A stretch of 64,000 nucleotides of DNA from Bacteroidales bacterium. Lineage in GTDB: Bacteria > Bacteroidota > Bacteroidia > Bacteroidales > UBA932. The stretch's first letter is position 1, and each line of letters begins with the position of its first letter. The DNA is taken from positions 310,001 to 374,000 of the forward strand of contig SUYN01000001.1 in the NCBI GenBank assembly GCA_015060405.1, written 5' to 3'. Below the pieces are notes generated by a model. The model was not told where the DNA came from and did not search any database. It was given only the letters and a program-made list of their open reading frames with translations. Of the stretch, positions 38,879 through 47,323 are shown piece by piece. The translations under genes and the position numbers were made by a program.

Positions 38879-41277
38879 CAGAATATCTGATTAATTACAT
38901 CCTGAATATTGTTGACATATACAAAGGTAAGTCCTTTTATGTAGATTTCCTTGATATCCTCCACATCTTTTCTGTTCTCCTGCGAGATCAGTATCGTATT
39001 TATGCCCGACCTCTTGGCTGCAAGGATCTTTTCCTTTATGCCTCCGACAGGAAGCACCCTGCCGCGCAGCGTCATCTCTCCCGTCATGGCGATGCCGCTC
39101 CTGACGGTCTGCTGCCTGTAGGCGGACACCATCGAGCTCACCATCGTGATGCCGGCTGAAGGGCCGTCCTTCGGCACAGCTCCTTCAGGCACGTGCACAT
39201 GGATGTCCTTCTCCATGAATTCCTCATAGGACAGTCCGGTAAGCTCCGGATGTGCCTTGAGGTACTGGAAGGCTATCTGCGCCGACTCCTTCATGACGTC
39301 ACCGAGATTACCTGTCATGGTAAGCACTCCCTTGCCCTTGCTGACCGAGCTCTCGATGAACAGGATCTCACCGCCCATCGCCGTCCATGCAAGTCCTGTC
39401 ACCACTCCCGGCGCCTCGTTGCCTTTCTGCTTGTCGTGAGAGTTGGTCGGGATGCCGAGGTACTCTCTCAGATGATTCTTCTTTATCGTCACCGGATGTT
39501 TCTCATCCAGGGCTATCTTCTTGGCAGTCACACGTGCCACCTTCGCGATCTGTTTCTCGAGTCCTCGCACACCCGACTCGTGGGTGTACTCGTCGATGAT
39601 GGCCTCTATCGCAGACCTGTCGAACTTGAGCTGCGATTTCTGGAGTCCGTGCTCCTCGAGCTGCTTCGGCACAAGATGGCCTTTGGCTATCTCGAGCTTT
39701 TCCTCAGCAAGGTAGCCGCTGACATTGATCATCTCCATACGGTCCCTGAGAGCCGGCTGGATGGTGTCGATGCTATTGGCAGTGGTAATGAAGAGCACGT
39801 TGGAGAGGTCGTAATCTATGTCAAGATAATTGTCATGGAAAGCCGTGTTCTGCTCAGGGTCAAGGGCCTCAAGCAGAGCGGAAGAAGGGTCTCCCTTTAT
39901 GTCCTTGGCAAGCTTGTCCACCTCATCCAGGACTATCACCGGATTTGAGGTTCCCGCACGATTGATGCCGTTGAGGATACGTCCTGGCAAGGCTCCCACA
40001 TAAGTCTTCCTGTGTCCTCTGATTTCCGACTCATCATGCACACCTCCGAGGGCTATACGGATGTACTTGCGTCCGAGGGCCCTTGCAACTGACTTTCCGA
40101 GGCTTGTCTTTCCTACGCCCGGAGGGCCATACAGACAGAGGATGGGAGACTTCATGTCCCCCTTGAGCTTGAGCACAGCCAGGTACTCGATGATCCTCTC
40201 CTTCACCTTCTCAAGGCCATAATGGTCCTCGTCAAGCACCTTCTGTGCATTCTTCAGGTCAAGGTTATCCTCCGACATCACTCCCCAAGGCAGGTCCAGC
40301 ATGAACTGGATGTAGTTGTACTGTATGCTGTAGTCAGGAGAACTTGGATTATATCTTTCCAGCTTCATCATCTCCTTGTCGAAGATCTCCTGCACGGCAG
40401 CCGGCCACAGCTTCTCTTCCGCACGGGCGCGAAGCTGGGCGAATTCCTCCACATCGTCCATTCCGAGTTCTTCCTGGATGGTCTTGAGCTGGTTGTTGAG
40501 ATAGTACTCCCTCTGCTGCTGGTCTATCTCCGTCTTCACCTTCTGCTGGATCTCCTGCTTGATCTTCTGGAATTCGACCTGAGTATCCAGGACCGACAGC
40601 AGTTTCATGGCACGTGCACGAAGGTCCGAGTACTGAAGCAGTTCCACCTTGTCCATGAAGTTCTCCACCTCGACAGTCGTCGCGATGAAGTTCACGAGGA
40701 ATTCAAAATTATCTATGCTTTTGAGGGCACTGACAGCCTCACGTGGAACGAGGGCGGACGAACGGATGACCGTCGCGGCCTTCTCCTTCAGAGATTCCGC
40801 GATCATCCTGACCTTATTGTCCGCCTCCGGAATCACATCGTTCTGGTATCTCACCCTTCCGAGCATGTAGGGAACGTACTCGACCACGGACTCTATCTCG
40901 AATCTCTTGTAGCCCTGCAGGATGGCAGTTATGGTGCCGTCCGGCATCTCGAGTGTCTTTATGATCTTTGCCACGGTTCCATAAGGATAAAGGTCCGATT
41001 CACGCGGATCCTCCACGGCAAGGTCGTTCTGCGGCACTGCACCGATGAACGTATTGTTTCTTTCTGCATCCTCGATGAGACGGATGGACTTCTCTCTTCC
41101 TATGGTTATCGGGTATACCGTACCCGGGAACAGCACTGCATTTCTCAACGCCAGGATTGGCAGCGAATCAGGCAGTTGTGCCTCATCCAGCTTTGCCGTA
41201 CCCTCTCCCTGCATCACGGGGATGATGCTGACCTCCGCGCCTGGCGCCGTAAACATGTCTGTAATAATATCCTTCAT
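38878..41277 (-). CDS. lon: ATP-dependent protease Lon
   Basis: A 799-residue LonA protease that degrades damaged and regulatory proteins in the cytoplasm. Order: N-terminal substrate-binding domain (about 30-235, [17 protein letters not shown]), coiled coil ([15 protein letters not shown]), AAA domain with Walker A GPPGVGKT at 384-391 and Walker [10 protein letters not shown], and C-terminal protease domain with Ser707 in [11 protein letters not shown] and the Lys of the dyad in [12 protein letters not shown]. It is the first gene of an operon with ung, coaD and the thioredoxin-like gene. A full -33/-7 promoter lies 50-79 bases upstream. Confidence 0.97.
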   Translation of the reverse strand: MKDIITDMFTAPGAEVSIIPVMQGEGTAKLDEAQLPDSLPILALRNAVLFPGTVYPITIGREKSIRLIEDAERNNTFIGAVPQNDLAVEDPRESDLYPYGTVAKIIKTLEMPDGTITAILQGYKRFEIESVVEYVPYMLGRVRYQNDVIPEADNKVRMIAESLKEKAATVIRSSALVPREAVSALKSIDNFEFLVNFIATTVEVENFMDKVELLQYSDLRARAMKLLSVLDTQVEFQKIKQEIQQKVKTEIDQQQREYYLNNQLKTIQEELGMDDVEEFAQLRARAEEKLWPAAVQEIFDKEMMKLERYNPSSPDYSIQYNYIQFMLDLPWGVMSEDNLDLKNAQKVLDEDHYGLEKVKERIIEYLAVLKLKGDMKSPILCLYGPPGVGKTSLGKSVARALGRKYIRIALGGVHDESEIRGHRKTYVGALPGRILNGINRAGTSNPVIVLDEVDKLAKDIKGDPSSALLEALDPEQNTAFHDNYLDIDYDLSNVLFITTANSIDTIQPALRDRMEMINVSGYLAEEKLEIAKGHLVPKQLEEHGLQKSQLKFDRSAIEAIIDEYTHESGVRGLEKQIAKVARVTAKKIALDEKHPVTIKKNHLREYLGIPTNSHDKQKGNEAPGVVTGLAWTAMGGEILFIESSVSKGKGVLTMTGNLGDVMKESAQIAFQYLKAHPELTGLSYEEFMEKDIHVHVPEGAVPKDGPSAGITMVSSMVSAYRQQTVRSGIAMTGEMTLRGRVLPVGGIKEKILAAKRSGINTILISQENRKDVEDIKEIYIKGLTFVYVNNIQDVINQIF

Positions 41278-41326
41278 ATAATATCCGAAAATTACGCAAA
41301 ATCTGACATTTTGTCAGTCAAGATTA

Positions 41327-41356
41327 CAAATATAATTCTTTTATATATATGGTCAA
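41327..41356 (-). promoter_or_regulatory. Promoter of the lon operon
   Basis: On the minus strand TTG (41354-41356) and TATATTTG (41327-41334) are spaced by 19 bases, fitting the Bacteroidota promoter. In the leader, CTGACA-TTT-TGTCAG at 41303-41317 forms a small perfect hairpin that might be a regulatory site. Confidence 0.65.
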
Positions 41357-41452
41357 TCATTATGCCAATGCACGGTGACCGGAAGACATGACATTATTTC
41401 TTGCCAAAGTCTTTAGCAGGCATAAGTTTTTCGTTGAAATTTAAGCGGTTAA

Positions 41453-41484
41453 TTTGCCAATTAAAAAAATTCGCCCTATCTTTG
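41453..41484 (+). promoter_or_regulatory. Promoter of the HU gene
   Basis: TTTG at 41453-41456 and TATCTTTG at 41477-41484, 20 bases apart, a full consensus match 46 bases before the HU start. Confidence 0.8.
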
Positions 41485-41529
41485 CGAGATATATCGACAA
41501 TTAGTTTTTGATTTAAAATATAATAAGTT

Positions 41530-41802
41530 ATGACAAAGGCAGAAATCGTAAATGAAATTGCCAAAGAGACCGGCATTCAGAAAGACACAGTTTCAACTGT
41601 TGTAGAATCTTTTATGGAGACAGTTAAGGGTTCACTTTCAAAGGGTAATCCAGTATATCTCCGTGGTTTCGGTAGCTTCATCATCAAGCACAGAGCTGAG
41701 AAGGCTGCAAGAAACATCACTAAGAACACAACAATGACCATTCCAGCACACAACATCCCTGCATTCAAGCCGGCAAAGGTGTTCGTAAACGAGGTAAAAT
41801 AA
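41530..41802 (+). CDS. HU-type DNA-binding protein
   Basis: A 90-residue nucleoid protein of standard HU length. It begins TKAEIVNEIAKETGIQKDTV (helical dimerisation part), has the RGFGSFIIKHR turn, and the arm TKNTTMTIPAHNIPAFKPAK with the Pro that intercalates into DNA. It bends and packages the chromosome. Strong consensus promoter upstream. The tiny basic protein gene follows 33 bases downstream. Confidence 0.97.
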   Translation: MTKAEIVNEIAKETGIQKDTVSTVVESFMETVKGSLSKGNPVYLRGFGSFIIKHRAEKAARNITKNTTMTIPAHNIPAFKPAKVFVNEVK

Positions 41803-41835
41803 CAAAACAACATATTAATTTAAAACCTTTTAACT

Positions 41836-41928
41836 ATGCCAAACGGAAAGAAGCATAAAAGGCACAAAATGGCTACGCACAAGCGTAAAAAACGCCTGCG
41901 CAAGAACAGACACAAGAAGAGAAAGTAA
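41836..41928 (+). CDS. Tiny Lys/Arg/His-rich protein, COX24/mS38-like
   Basis: A 30-residue open frame from ATG 41836 to TAA 41926-41928. Its product starts MPNGKKHKRHKMATHKRKKR and is almost wholly basic. This matches my memory of small Bacteroidota proteins annotated as AURKAIP1/COX24-domain proteins, related to mitoribosomal protein mS38. A ribosome-associated role is therefore likely but inferred. It lies between HU and rng and is followed by a terminator-like hairpin, so it may be cotranscribed with HU. Confidence 0.8.
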   Translation: MPNGKKHKRHKMATHKRKKRLRKNRHKKRK

Positions 41929-41962
41929 TTCTCGCCAGTGTCTGCCATTTTAGCAGTCCGCT

Positions 41963-41993
41963 AAAGAGGCTGGCCGGGAGGGTCGGCCTCTTT
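41963..41993 (+). terminator. Terminator after the HU and tiny protein genes
   Basis: AAAGAGGC (41963-41970) pairs with GCCTCTTT (41986-41993) and CATTTATT follows. It ends the transcript before rng at 42025. Confidence 0.65.
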
Positions 41994-42024
41994 CATTTAT
42001 TAAATCTTATCACTGAAATTCCTG

Positions 42025-43581
42025 ATGGAGTCTGTAAAAGATCTTATCGTTGACGTCAATTCAACGGAAGTCTCGATAGCACTGATGGATAATCACAGGC
42101 TCATCGAGCTCAACAAGGAGTCCAGCCTGGGGCACAGCTTTTCCGTAGGAGATGTGTATCTCGGAAAGGTCAAGAAGATTCTTCCGGCCCTCAACGCTGC
42201 TTTTGTAGACATCGGAGACGAAAAAGAGGCATTTGTCCACTATCTCGACCTGGGACTTTACTTCAATGCATTTGACGAATTCGTCAAGAGAGTGAATCCC
42301 AATTCAGACAACCACGGAATCTACAAGCACATCAAGCCCGGCCCCATCCTCGAGAAGGAGGGAAGGATCGAGAATGTGCTGACACCCGGACAGATGATCA
42401 TCGTCCAGATCGTAAAGGAACCGATTTCGACAAAAGGATCACGACTGACTGCAGAAATTTCATTGGCAGGACGAAACATTGTACTGCTTCCCTTCGCAGA
42501 GAAGGTGAGCGTATCGCAGAAAATTTCCTCGAAAGAGGAGAAAAGAAGACTGGAGACACTTGTCAAGAGCATTCTCCCTAAGAATTACGGAGCCATCATA
42601 CGTACGGCCGCAGAAGGCAAGAATGCCGCAGTTCTCGATGCCGAACTGATGTCGCTCATAGACAAATGGGAGAGCTCCTGGAAGAAACTGGCTCAATCCA
42701 AAGGTGTGCAGCTGCTGTTCACAGAGTACAGCAAGACAACCACAATCCTCAGGGATCTTCTCAACGAATCATTCACGAACATCTATGTGAACAGCGAGAC
42801 CATCTACGAGGAAATCCGGAAATACATCTCTCTGATTTCACCGGAGCAGGAAAAGATCGTAAAGCTCTACAAGGACAAGGCACCGATCTTCGACCACTTC
42901 GAAGTAACGAGACAGATAAAGAGCTCATTCGGAAAAGTGGTACCTATCAGACAGGGAGCATACCTGGTGATCGAGCACACAGAAGCATTGCATGTGATTG
43001 ATGTGAACAGCGGAACCCGTTCGAAGAACAAGGAACAGGAGCAGAACACATTCGATGTCAACTGCTATGCAGCTGAAGAGATCGCAAGACAGCTCAGGCT
43101 GAGGGACATGGGTGGAATTGTCATAGTCGACTTCATCGACATGGAATCCAACGAACACAGGAACGCCCTCTACAAGAAGATGCAGGAGCTGATGGAGTCC
43201 GACAGGGCTAAGCACAACGTGCTGCCTCTCACCAAGTTCGGTCTCATGCAGATCACAAGGCAGAGGGTGCGCCCGGCGACTGAGATCAACACCCAGGAGG
43301 TGTGTCCGGTCTGCAACGGCACTGGAAAGATAGCTTCAAGTGTCGTTATAGACGAGGCCATAGAAAGGAGGCTTTCCTACTATGTCATGGAGAAGAAGAT
43401 CACAAACCTGACATTGAAGGTGAACCCTATCCTCGGAGCCTATCTGACAAGAGGTCTTTTCTCTTCCATAACAGGAAAATGGAAAAAGAAGTACAGATGC
43501 AAGATAGAGGTCGTGGAGACCACAGACTTCTCGGTTCTGCAGAATGAATTCTATGATGAAAAAGGAAGGAAGCTGGATTAG
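42025..43581 (+). CDS. rng: Ribonuclease E/G family endoribonuclease
   Basis: A 518-residue RNase G-type enzyme that processes 5S/16S rRNA precursors and mRNA. An S1-like RNA-binding region (about 35-130, SVGDVYLGKVKKILPALNAAF) is followed by the catalytic domain with the metal-binding Asp pair in LHVIDVNSGT and GIVIVDFIDME. The zinc-link cysteines CPVCNGTGK come near 430, and an RNase H-like end follows. It lacks the long C-terminal scaffold of RNase E, so RNase G-type is the better name. The stop codon lies inside the terminator hairpin it shares with the rluD-type gene. Confidence 0.95.
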   Translation: MESVKDLIVDVNSTEVSIALMDNHRLIELNKESSLGHSFSVGDVYLGKVKKILPALNAAFVDIGDEKEAFVHYLDLGLYFNAFDEFVKRVNPNSDNHGIYKHIKPGPILEKEGRIENVLTPGQMIIVQIVKEPISTKGSRLTAEISLAGRNIVLLPFAEKVSVSQKISSKEEKRRLETLVKSILPKNYGAIIRTAAEGKNAAVLDAELMSLIDKWESSWKKLAQSKGVQLLFTEYSKTTTILRDLLNESFTNIYVNSETIYEEIRKYISLISPEQEKIVKLYKDKAPIFDHFEVTRQIKSSFGKVVPIRQGAYLVIEHTEALHVIDVNSGTRSKNKEQEQNTFDVNCYAAEEIARQLRLRDMGGIVIVDFIDMESNEHRNALYKKMQELMESDRAKHNVLPLTKFGLMQITRQRVRPATEINTQEVCPVCNGTGKIASSVVIDEAIERRLSYYVMEKKITNLTLKVNPILGAYLTRGLFSSITGKWKKKYRCKIEVVETTDFSVLQNEFYDEKGRKLD

Positions 43582-43595
43582 CTTCCTTCCTTTTT
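43559..43595. terminator. Bidirectional terminator overlapping both gene ends
   Basis: A perfect 15-bp stem (43559-43573 with 43581-43595) around a 7-base loop, with A and T runs at the outer ends. The left arm is coding sequence of rng and the right arm reaches the stop of the convergent gene. Confidence 0.88.
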
Positions 43596-44656
43596 TATGC
43601 TTCGAGAAACTCCGACATGTTTTCCGAATACTTACGCCACTTTTCTATCAGCGCCTGCATGTCGGAAGGCAGTTCGGAATCGAACCTCACCATCTGCTTC
43701 GTGCGCGGATGCACGAAACCGAGGGTCTTGGCATGAAGAGCCTGACGAGGGAGAAGCTTGAAGCAGTTCTCTATGAACTGGCGGTACTTCGCATAGATGG
43801 TACCCTTTCTGATTTCAGAGCCGTCATAGCGCTCGTCGTTGAAAAGCGGATGGCCTATCCAGTTGAAGTGTACTCGGATCTGATGTGTCCTTCCGGTCTC
43901 GAGCCTGCACTCTACGACGGTGACATAACCGAAACGCTCAAGAACCCTGTAGTGGGTGACGGCATGCTTGCCGTAGTCACCGTCAGGAAAGACCTTGAAC
44001 CTCATCCTGTCATTAGGGTCACGGCCTATATTTCCGGTTATCGTGCCCTCGTCATCCTTGAGATTGCCCCAGACTATGGCCACATAGCGTCTTTCGATGG
44101 AGTGTACGAAGAACTGCTTGGCAAGATCAAGCTGAGCCTCATCGTTCTTTGCAACCACCAGGATACCGGATGTATCCTTGTCGATCCTATGGACGAGTAC
44201 TCCCATCCTTTCGTCCTCGGCATCGGGGCCTTGGGAGATGCCCAGATGGTGTGCCAGGGCATTGACCAGCGTTCCGCTGAAATGCCCGTGCCCCGGATGC
44301 ACGACCATGCCCGGCTCCTTGTTGAGCACCAGCACATCGTCATCCTCATGGACAATGTTGAGAGGGATGTCTTCGGGGAGGATCTCCAGTCCCCTCCTCT
44401 GGTACGGCATCACGAAAGTCACCACATCTCCCGGACGGACGATGTAGTTGGCCTTGACCACCTTGTCATTCACACGGATATAATCCGCCTTGATAGCCAG
44501 CTGTATCCTGTGCCGCGATGTATATTCCATATGTGTTGACAGATACTTGTCCACACGCATAGGCGCCTGTCCCTTGTCTATGTCGAAGCGGTAATGCTCG
44601 AACATCTCCTGCTGTTCGTCCTCCAGCTCGAATATGTCGCTGTGCTCAATCATCAT
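43595..44656 (-). CDS. RluA/RluD-family 23S rRNA pseudouridine synthase
   Basis: A 353-residue enzyme with an N-terminal S4 RNA-binding domain (about 33-95, MRVDKYLSTHMEYTSRHRI) and the pseudouridine synthase domain. The catalytic Asp is in LVHRIDKDTSGILVV. Later family motifs are GRTHQIRVHF and RQALHAKTLGFVHP. Length and the S4 domain favour RluD (U1911, U1915 and U1917 of 23S rRNA), but the exact target is not certain. It overlaps the PASTA gene by four bases (44653-44656), so it is translationally coupled and last in a four-gene operon. Confidence 0.93.
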   Translation of the reverse strand: MMIEHSDIFELEDEQQEMFEHYRFDIDKGQAPMRVDKYLSTHMEYTSRHRIQLAIKADYIRVNDKVVKANYIVRPGDVVTFVMPYQRRGLEILPEDIPLNIVHEDDDVLVLNKEPGMVVHPGHGHFSGTLVNALAHHLGISQGPDAEDERMGVLVHRIDKDTSGILVVAKNDEAQLDLAKQFFVHSIERRYVAIVWGNLKDDEGTITGNIGRDPNDRMRFKVFPDGDYGKHAVTHYRVLERFGYVTVVECRLETGRTHQIRVHFNWIGHPLFNDERYDGSEIRKGTIYAKYRQFIENCFKLLPRQALHAKTLGFVHPRTKQMVRFDSELPSDMQALIEKWRKYSENMSEFLEA

Positions 44657-45462
44657 TTCTTTGCAGGAATACGTTTTTCGTCAAGTGTGAAATACAGGGT
44701 CACCTCGTCTCCCATATGCACGCTTACAGAGTCCTCCACTGCCGGAATCTGTCTGTAGACCATTGCCGCCAGGCTGTCATCATAGGTCTTCACAGTCTCA
44801 TCAAATCTGAGCGACCTGATGTTAAGCGACTGCTTCCTGACTGCATCCACGGCATTCATATACCGTCTTCCGACCACGTCAGGAACATAGGTCACATTCT
44901 CAGTGTCCGGATTCAGGCCTACGACCAGGTCAATTATTGTTTCAGTCTCCACATGGTCACCCGGTTCGATCTCACGGTTGCCGCAAAGCTGTCTGATGAC
45001 ATTGTTTGTAGCTATATCCTTTACATATATCAGCTTGCCGACCACAAGGCCGCGGGACTGAAGTTCCGCAATCGCCTGACGGAGGGAGAGGCTGACCAGA
45101 TTGGGCATGGTGACCTTCTTGGCATTGATGGCGTTGATTGTCAATGATATACGCCTTCCCTTCTTGACCATAGAGCCAGGAGAAGGATTCTGGTCGCGGA
45201 TCGCGCCTTTCTTCATCCTCTTGGCAAAAACGGAGTCAGTCACCTCCACACGCATCCCTGCCTGCTGAGCAGCCTCCTGGGCTTCAGCCACAGTCATGTT
45301 GGTGAAATCAGGTACTGCAATAGTCTTGTTGTGCTGTGTCACCACATTAAGGAACACAATGGCGCCGACCAGCAGGACCACAGCTATGGCAAGAGCAATG
45401 GAGAGGTTGACTACAATCCAGTTACGGAAGAAACCTTTCTTCGTCTTCTTATCACCAGCCAT
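44653..45462 (-). CDS. PASTA-domain membrane protein
   Basis: A 269-residue protein with a short basic start (MAGDKKTKKGFFRNW), one membrane helix (about 17-39) and three extracytoplasmic PASTA repeats (about 45-115, 116-185 and 190-262). Each has the VPDFTNMTVAEAQEAAQQAG type pattern. PASTA domains bind peptidoglycan or beta-lactams in serine/threonine kinases and penicillin-binding proteins, but no kinase or transpeptidase domain is present here. A role in sensing or holding the cell wall is inferred. It lies between the DUF362 gene (5 bases upstream) and the pseudouridine synthase. Confidence 0.9.
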   Translation of the reverse strand: MAGDKKTKKGFFRNWIVVNLSIALAIAVVLLVGAIVFLNVVTQHNKTIAVPDFTNMTVAEAQEAAQQAGMRVEVTDSVFAKRMKKGAIRDQNPSPGSMVKKGRRISLTINAINAKKVTMPNLVSLSLRQAIAELQSRGLVVGKLIYVKDIATNNVIRQLCGNREIEPGDHVETETIIDLVVGLNPDTENVTYVPDVVGRRYMNAVDAVRKQSLNIRSLRFDETVKTYDDSLAAMVYRQIPAVEDSVSVHMGDEVTLYFTLDEKRIPAKK

Positions 45463-45467
45463 CTGAA

Positions 45468-46610
45468 TCAGACTTTAATAAGTTCATACTCACGTACTCC
45501 GAGACCGATCTTCTCACCGTACTCGACTCCTGCCTCCCAGTTGGTGTCAGGATGCACGATGCGGAACTTGTCCTCACCCTTGTGATGGTGATGTCCGCAG
45601 CCGCAGCCCTCACCATGAGTCTGGTCCTTATCGGAAATGGCATTGGATGTCAGTGTAGGGGCAGCCTTGACCATGTCTGCGCATGCGCAGTCCAGGGCGA
45701 CAGGGTCGAACGAAGCCGCGATGCCTATGTCAGGCACAAGAGCCGCATCATTATGATTCCAGCAGTCGCAGTTCGGAGACACATTCATGATGAATGAAAT
45801 GTGGAACGAAGGCTTGCCGTTCACCACCGCATAGGCATATTCAGCAATCTTGCTGTTGAGCATCTCGGAAGTGTCGTAGTCCTTAACCACAGCGGCAGAC
45901 TTCTGGCACACAGCCACACACTGACCGCATCCGACACACTTGTCATAATCGATGACGGCCTTCCTGTCCACCACCTTCACTGCATTGTGACGGCAGTATT
46001 TCTCACAGATACGGCAGCCGATGCAGTTCTCGAGGTCTATCATAGGCTGTGAGGATGAATGCAGTTCGAGCTTTCCTCCCACACTTGCAGAACCCATTCC
46101 GAGGTTCTTCAGCGCTCCGCCGAAGCCGCTCTGCTCGTGTCCCTTGAAATGGTTCATCGAAATCACGATGTCCGCGTCTGCAATCGCAGCTCCGATCTTT
46201 GGAGAAGGGCAATAGGTTCCTCCTGAAGGGACTTCCTTGTAGTCGGTACCTTTGAGGCCGTCGGCTATGATCACGTCAGCATGGGCAGTGATCCTGTTGA
46301 ATCCGTTCTCCATAGCCGCATTGAGGTGGTCTACGGCATTTGAGCGTCCGCCTGAATATAATGTATTGCTGTCAGTCAGGAAAGGCTTTCCACCAAGCGA
46401 ACGGATCACATCGACAACCCTTCCGGCATAATTCGGACGGATATATGCCATATTGCCAGGTTCACCGAAGTGAATCTTTATGGCGGTAAATTTTCCCTCG
46501 AAGTCGATATCGGCGATACCGGCTCTTCTGATAAGCCTCTCAAGCTTTGTCAGGAGGTCATTCCCAGGGATTGTCCTGAGATCCGTGAAGTAGACTTTTG
46601 ACTTTTCCAT
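45468..46610 (-). CDS. DUF362 protein with two 4Fe-4S clusters and His-rich insert
   Basis: A 380-residue cytoplasmic protein. The DUF362 part (about 1-180) has FTAIKIHFGEPGNMAYIRPN and MNHFKGHEQSGFGGALKNLGMG. A ferredoxin-like part holds two clusters (CIGCRICEKYCRH and CVGCGQCVAVCQ). Near the C terminus is GCGCGHHHHKGED, a cysteine/histidine cluster that could bind another metal and that I do not recall in typical family members. The function of DUF362 proteins is not established. A redox or maturation role is inferred. It is the second gene of the LysE operon. Confidence 0.9.
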   Translation of the reverse strand: MEKSKVYFTDLRTIPGNDLLTKLERLIRRAGIADIDFEGKFTAIKIHFGEPGNMAYIRPNYAGRVVDVIRSLGGKPFLTDSNTLYSGGRSNAVDHLNAAMENGFNRITAHADVIIADGLKGTDYKEVPSGGTYCPSPKIGAAIADADIVISMNHFKGHEQSGFGGALKNLGMGSASVGGKLELHSSSQPMIDLENCIGCRICEKYCRHNAVKVVDRKAVIDYDKCVGCGQCVAVCQKSAAVVKDYDTSEMLNSKIAEYAYAVVNGKPSFHISFIMNVSPNCDCWNHNDAALVPDIGIAASFDPVALDCACADMVKAAPTLTSNAISDKDQTHGEGCGCGHHHHKGEDKFRIVHPDTNWEAGVEYGEKIGLGVREYELIKV

Positions 46611-46618
46611 AATTCAAA

Positions 46619-47266
46619 TTACATTATCGGCATACCCTTGAAGAACACATTCACAAGTCCCTGTCCAAGCAGGGCTATGCCTATGATTACTATTATTGCT
46701 CCTGTTATCCTGCTGATCCAGAGTATGGTACTCATCTTGAAATTCTTGCGGAAACGGCTGAGCAGCCATGAGACAGTGAACCAGTATGTCACCGAGCCGG
46801 CGCTTACGGACAGTATTATAGGCGTCACCTTCCAGTTGTGCGGAGCGCTGTCAGCCAGACCGAAGAAGGCGAACAGCGTGAACATGACGAAAATCGCCAT
46901 CGGGTTAGAGATTCCCATGGCCACAGCCTGGCCGAAATCCTTTGGAGACACGCTGGACTCACCGTCATCCTTCATCTTTCTGAAAGGATTGGAGAAGGCC
47001 ATCGAAACTCCGAGTATTCCCAGGACTGTCCCTCCGACCAGAAAGATCAGATTCTGGTGCGTGTCAATGAGCTTCTGCGCAAAGGCGAGAGCGAAGATGG
47101 CGATGAATGCGTACAGGGTGTCCACAACGCTGGCACCGAGACCCGACACAAAGCCGGCCTTGTGCCCCTTGCTCAGCGACTTCTGCACCACAAGGATGGC
47201 TATCGGCCCTATCGGAGCCGATGCACATATTCCCACAAGGAATCCTTTGAGCATATCAATTACCAT
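46619..47266 (-). CDS. LysE-family transporter
   Basis: A protein of about 215 residues with six predicted membrane segments. The family start MLKGFLVGICASAPIGPIA has the conserved ASAPIGP, with QKSLSKGHKAGFVSGLGA after it. Members export amino acids such as lysine, arginine or homoserine lactone-like compounds. The substrate is not known. ATG 47266 fits the family start and the promoter at 47273-47280, whereas the in-frame start at 47284 lies upstream of that promoter. It is first in the operon with DUF362, PASTA and pseudouridine synthase genes. Confidence 0.88.
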   Translation of the reverse strand: MVIDMLKGFLVGICASAPIGPIAILVVQKSLSKGHKAGFVSGLGASVVDTLYAFIAIFALAFAQKLIDTHQNLIFLVGGTVLGILGVSMAFSNPFRKMKDDGESSVSPKDFGQAVAMGISNPMAIFVMFTLFAFFGLADSAPHNWKVTPIILSVSAGSVTYWFTVSWLLSRFRKNFKMSTILWISRITGAIIVIIGIALLGQGLVNVFFKGMPIM

Positions 47267-47272
47267 AACACA

Positions 47273-47280
47273 CAAAGGTA
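47273..47280 (-). promoter_or_regulatory. Candidate -7 box for the LysE operon
   Basis: Minus strand TACCTTTG matches TAnnTTTG, only 6 bases from ATG 47266, so the transcript would be nearly leaderless or start at ATG 47254. Confidence 0.5.
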
Positions 47281-47293
47281 GCAATTATTTTTA

Positions 47294-47301
47294 TATCTTT
47301 G
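47294..47301 (+). promoter_or_regulatory. Candidate -7 box for lnt
   Basis: TATCTTTG matches TAnnTTTG, 22 bases before the lnt ATG at 47324. It is arranged back to back with the LysE promoter. Confidence 0.55.
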
Positions 47302-47323
47302 TTCCGATTTACAAGTACAACTG

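Noticed and set aside
40222..41391. Long plus-strand frame opposite lon
   Set aside because: Antisense to a clear lon gene, Leu/His/Arg-rich without any motif.
43544..44539. Plus-strand frame of 331 codons opposite the pseudouridine synthase
   Set aside because: Antisense shadow; it begins inside rng and runs through the shared terminator.
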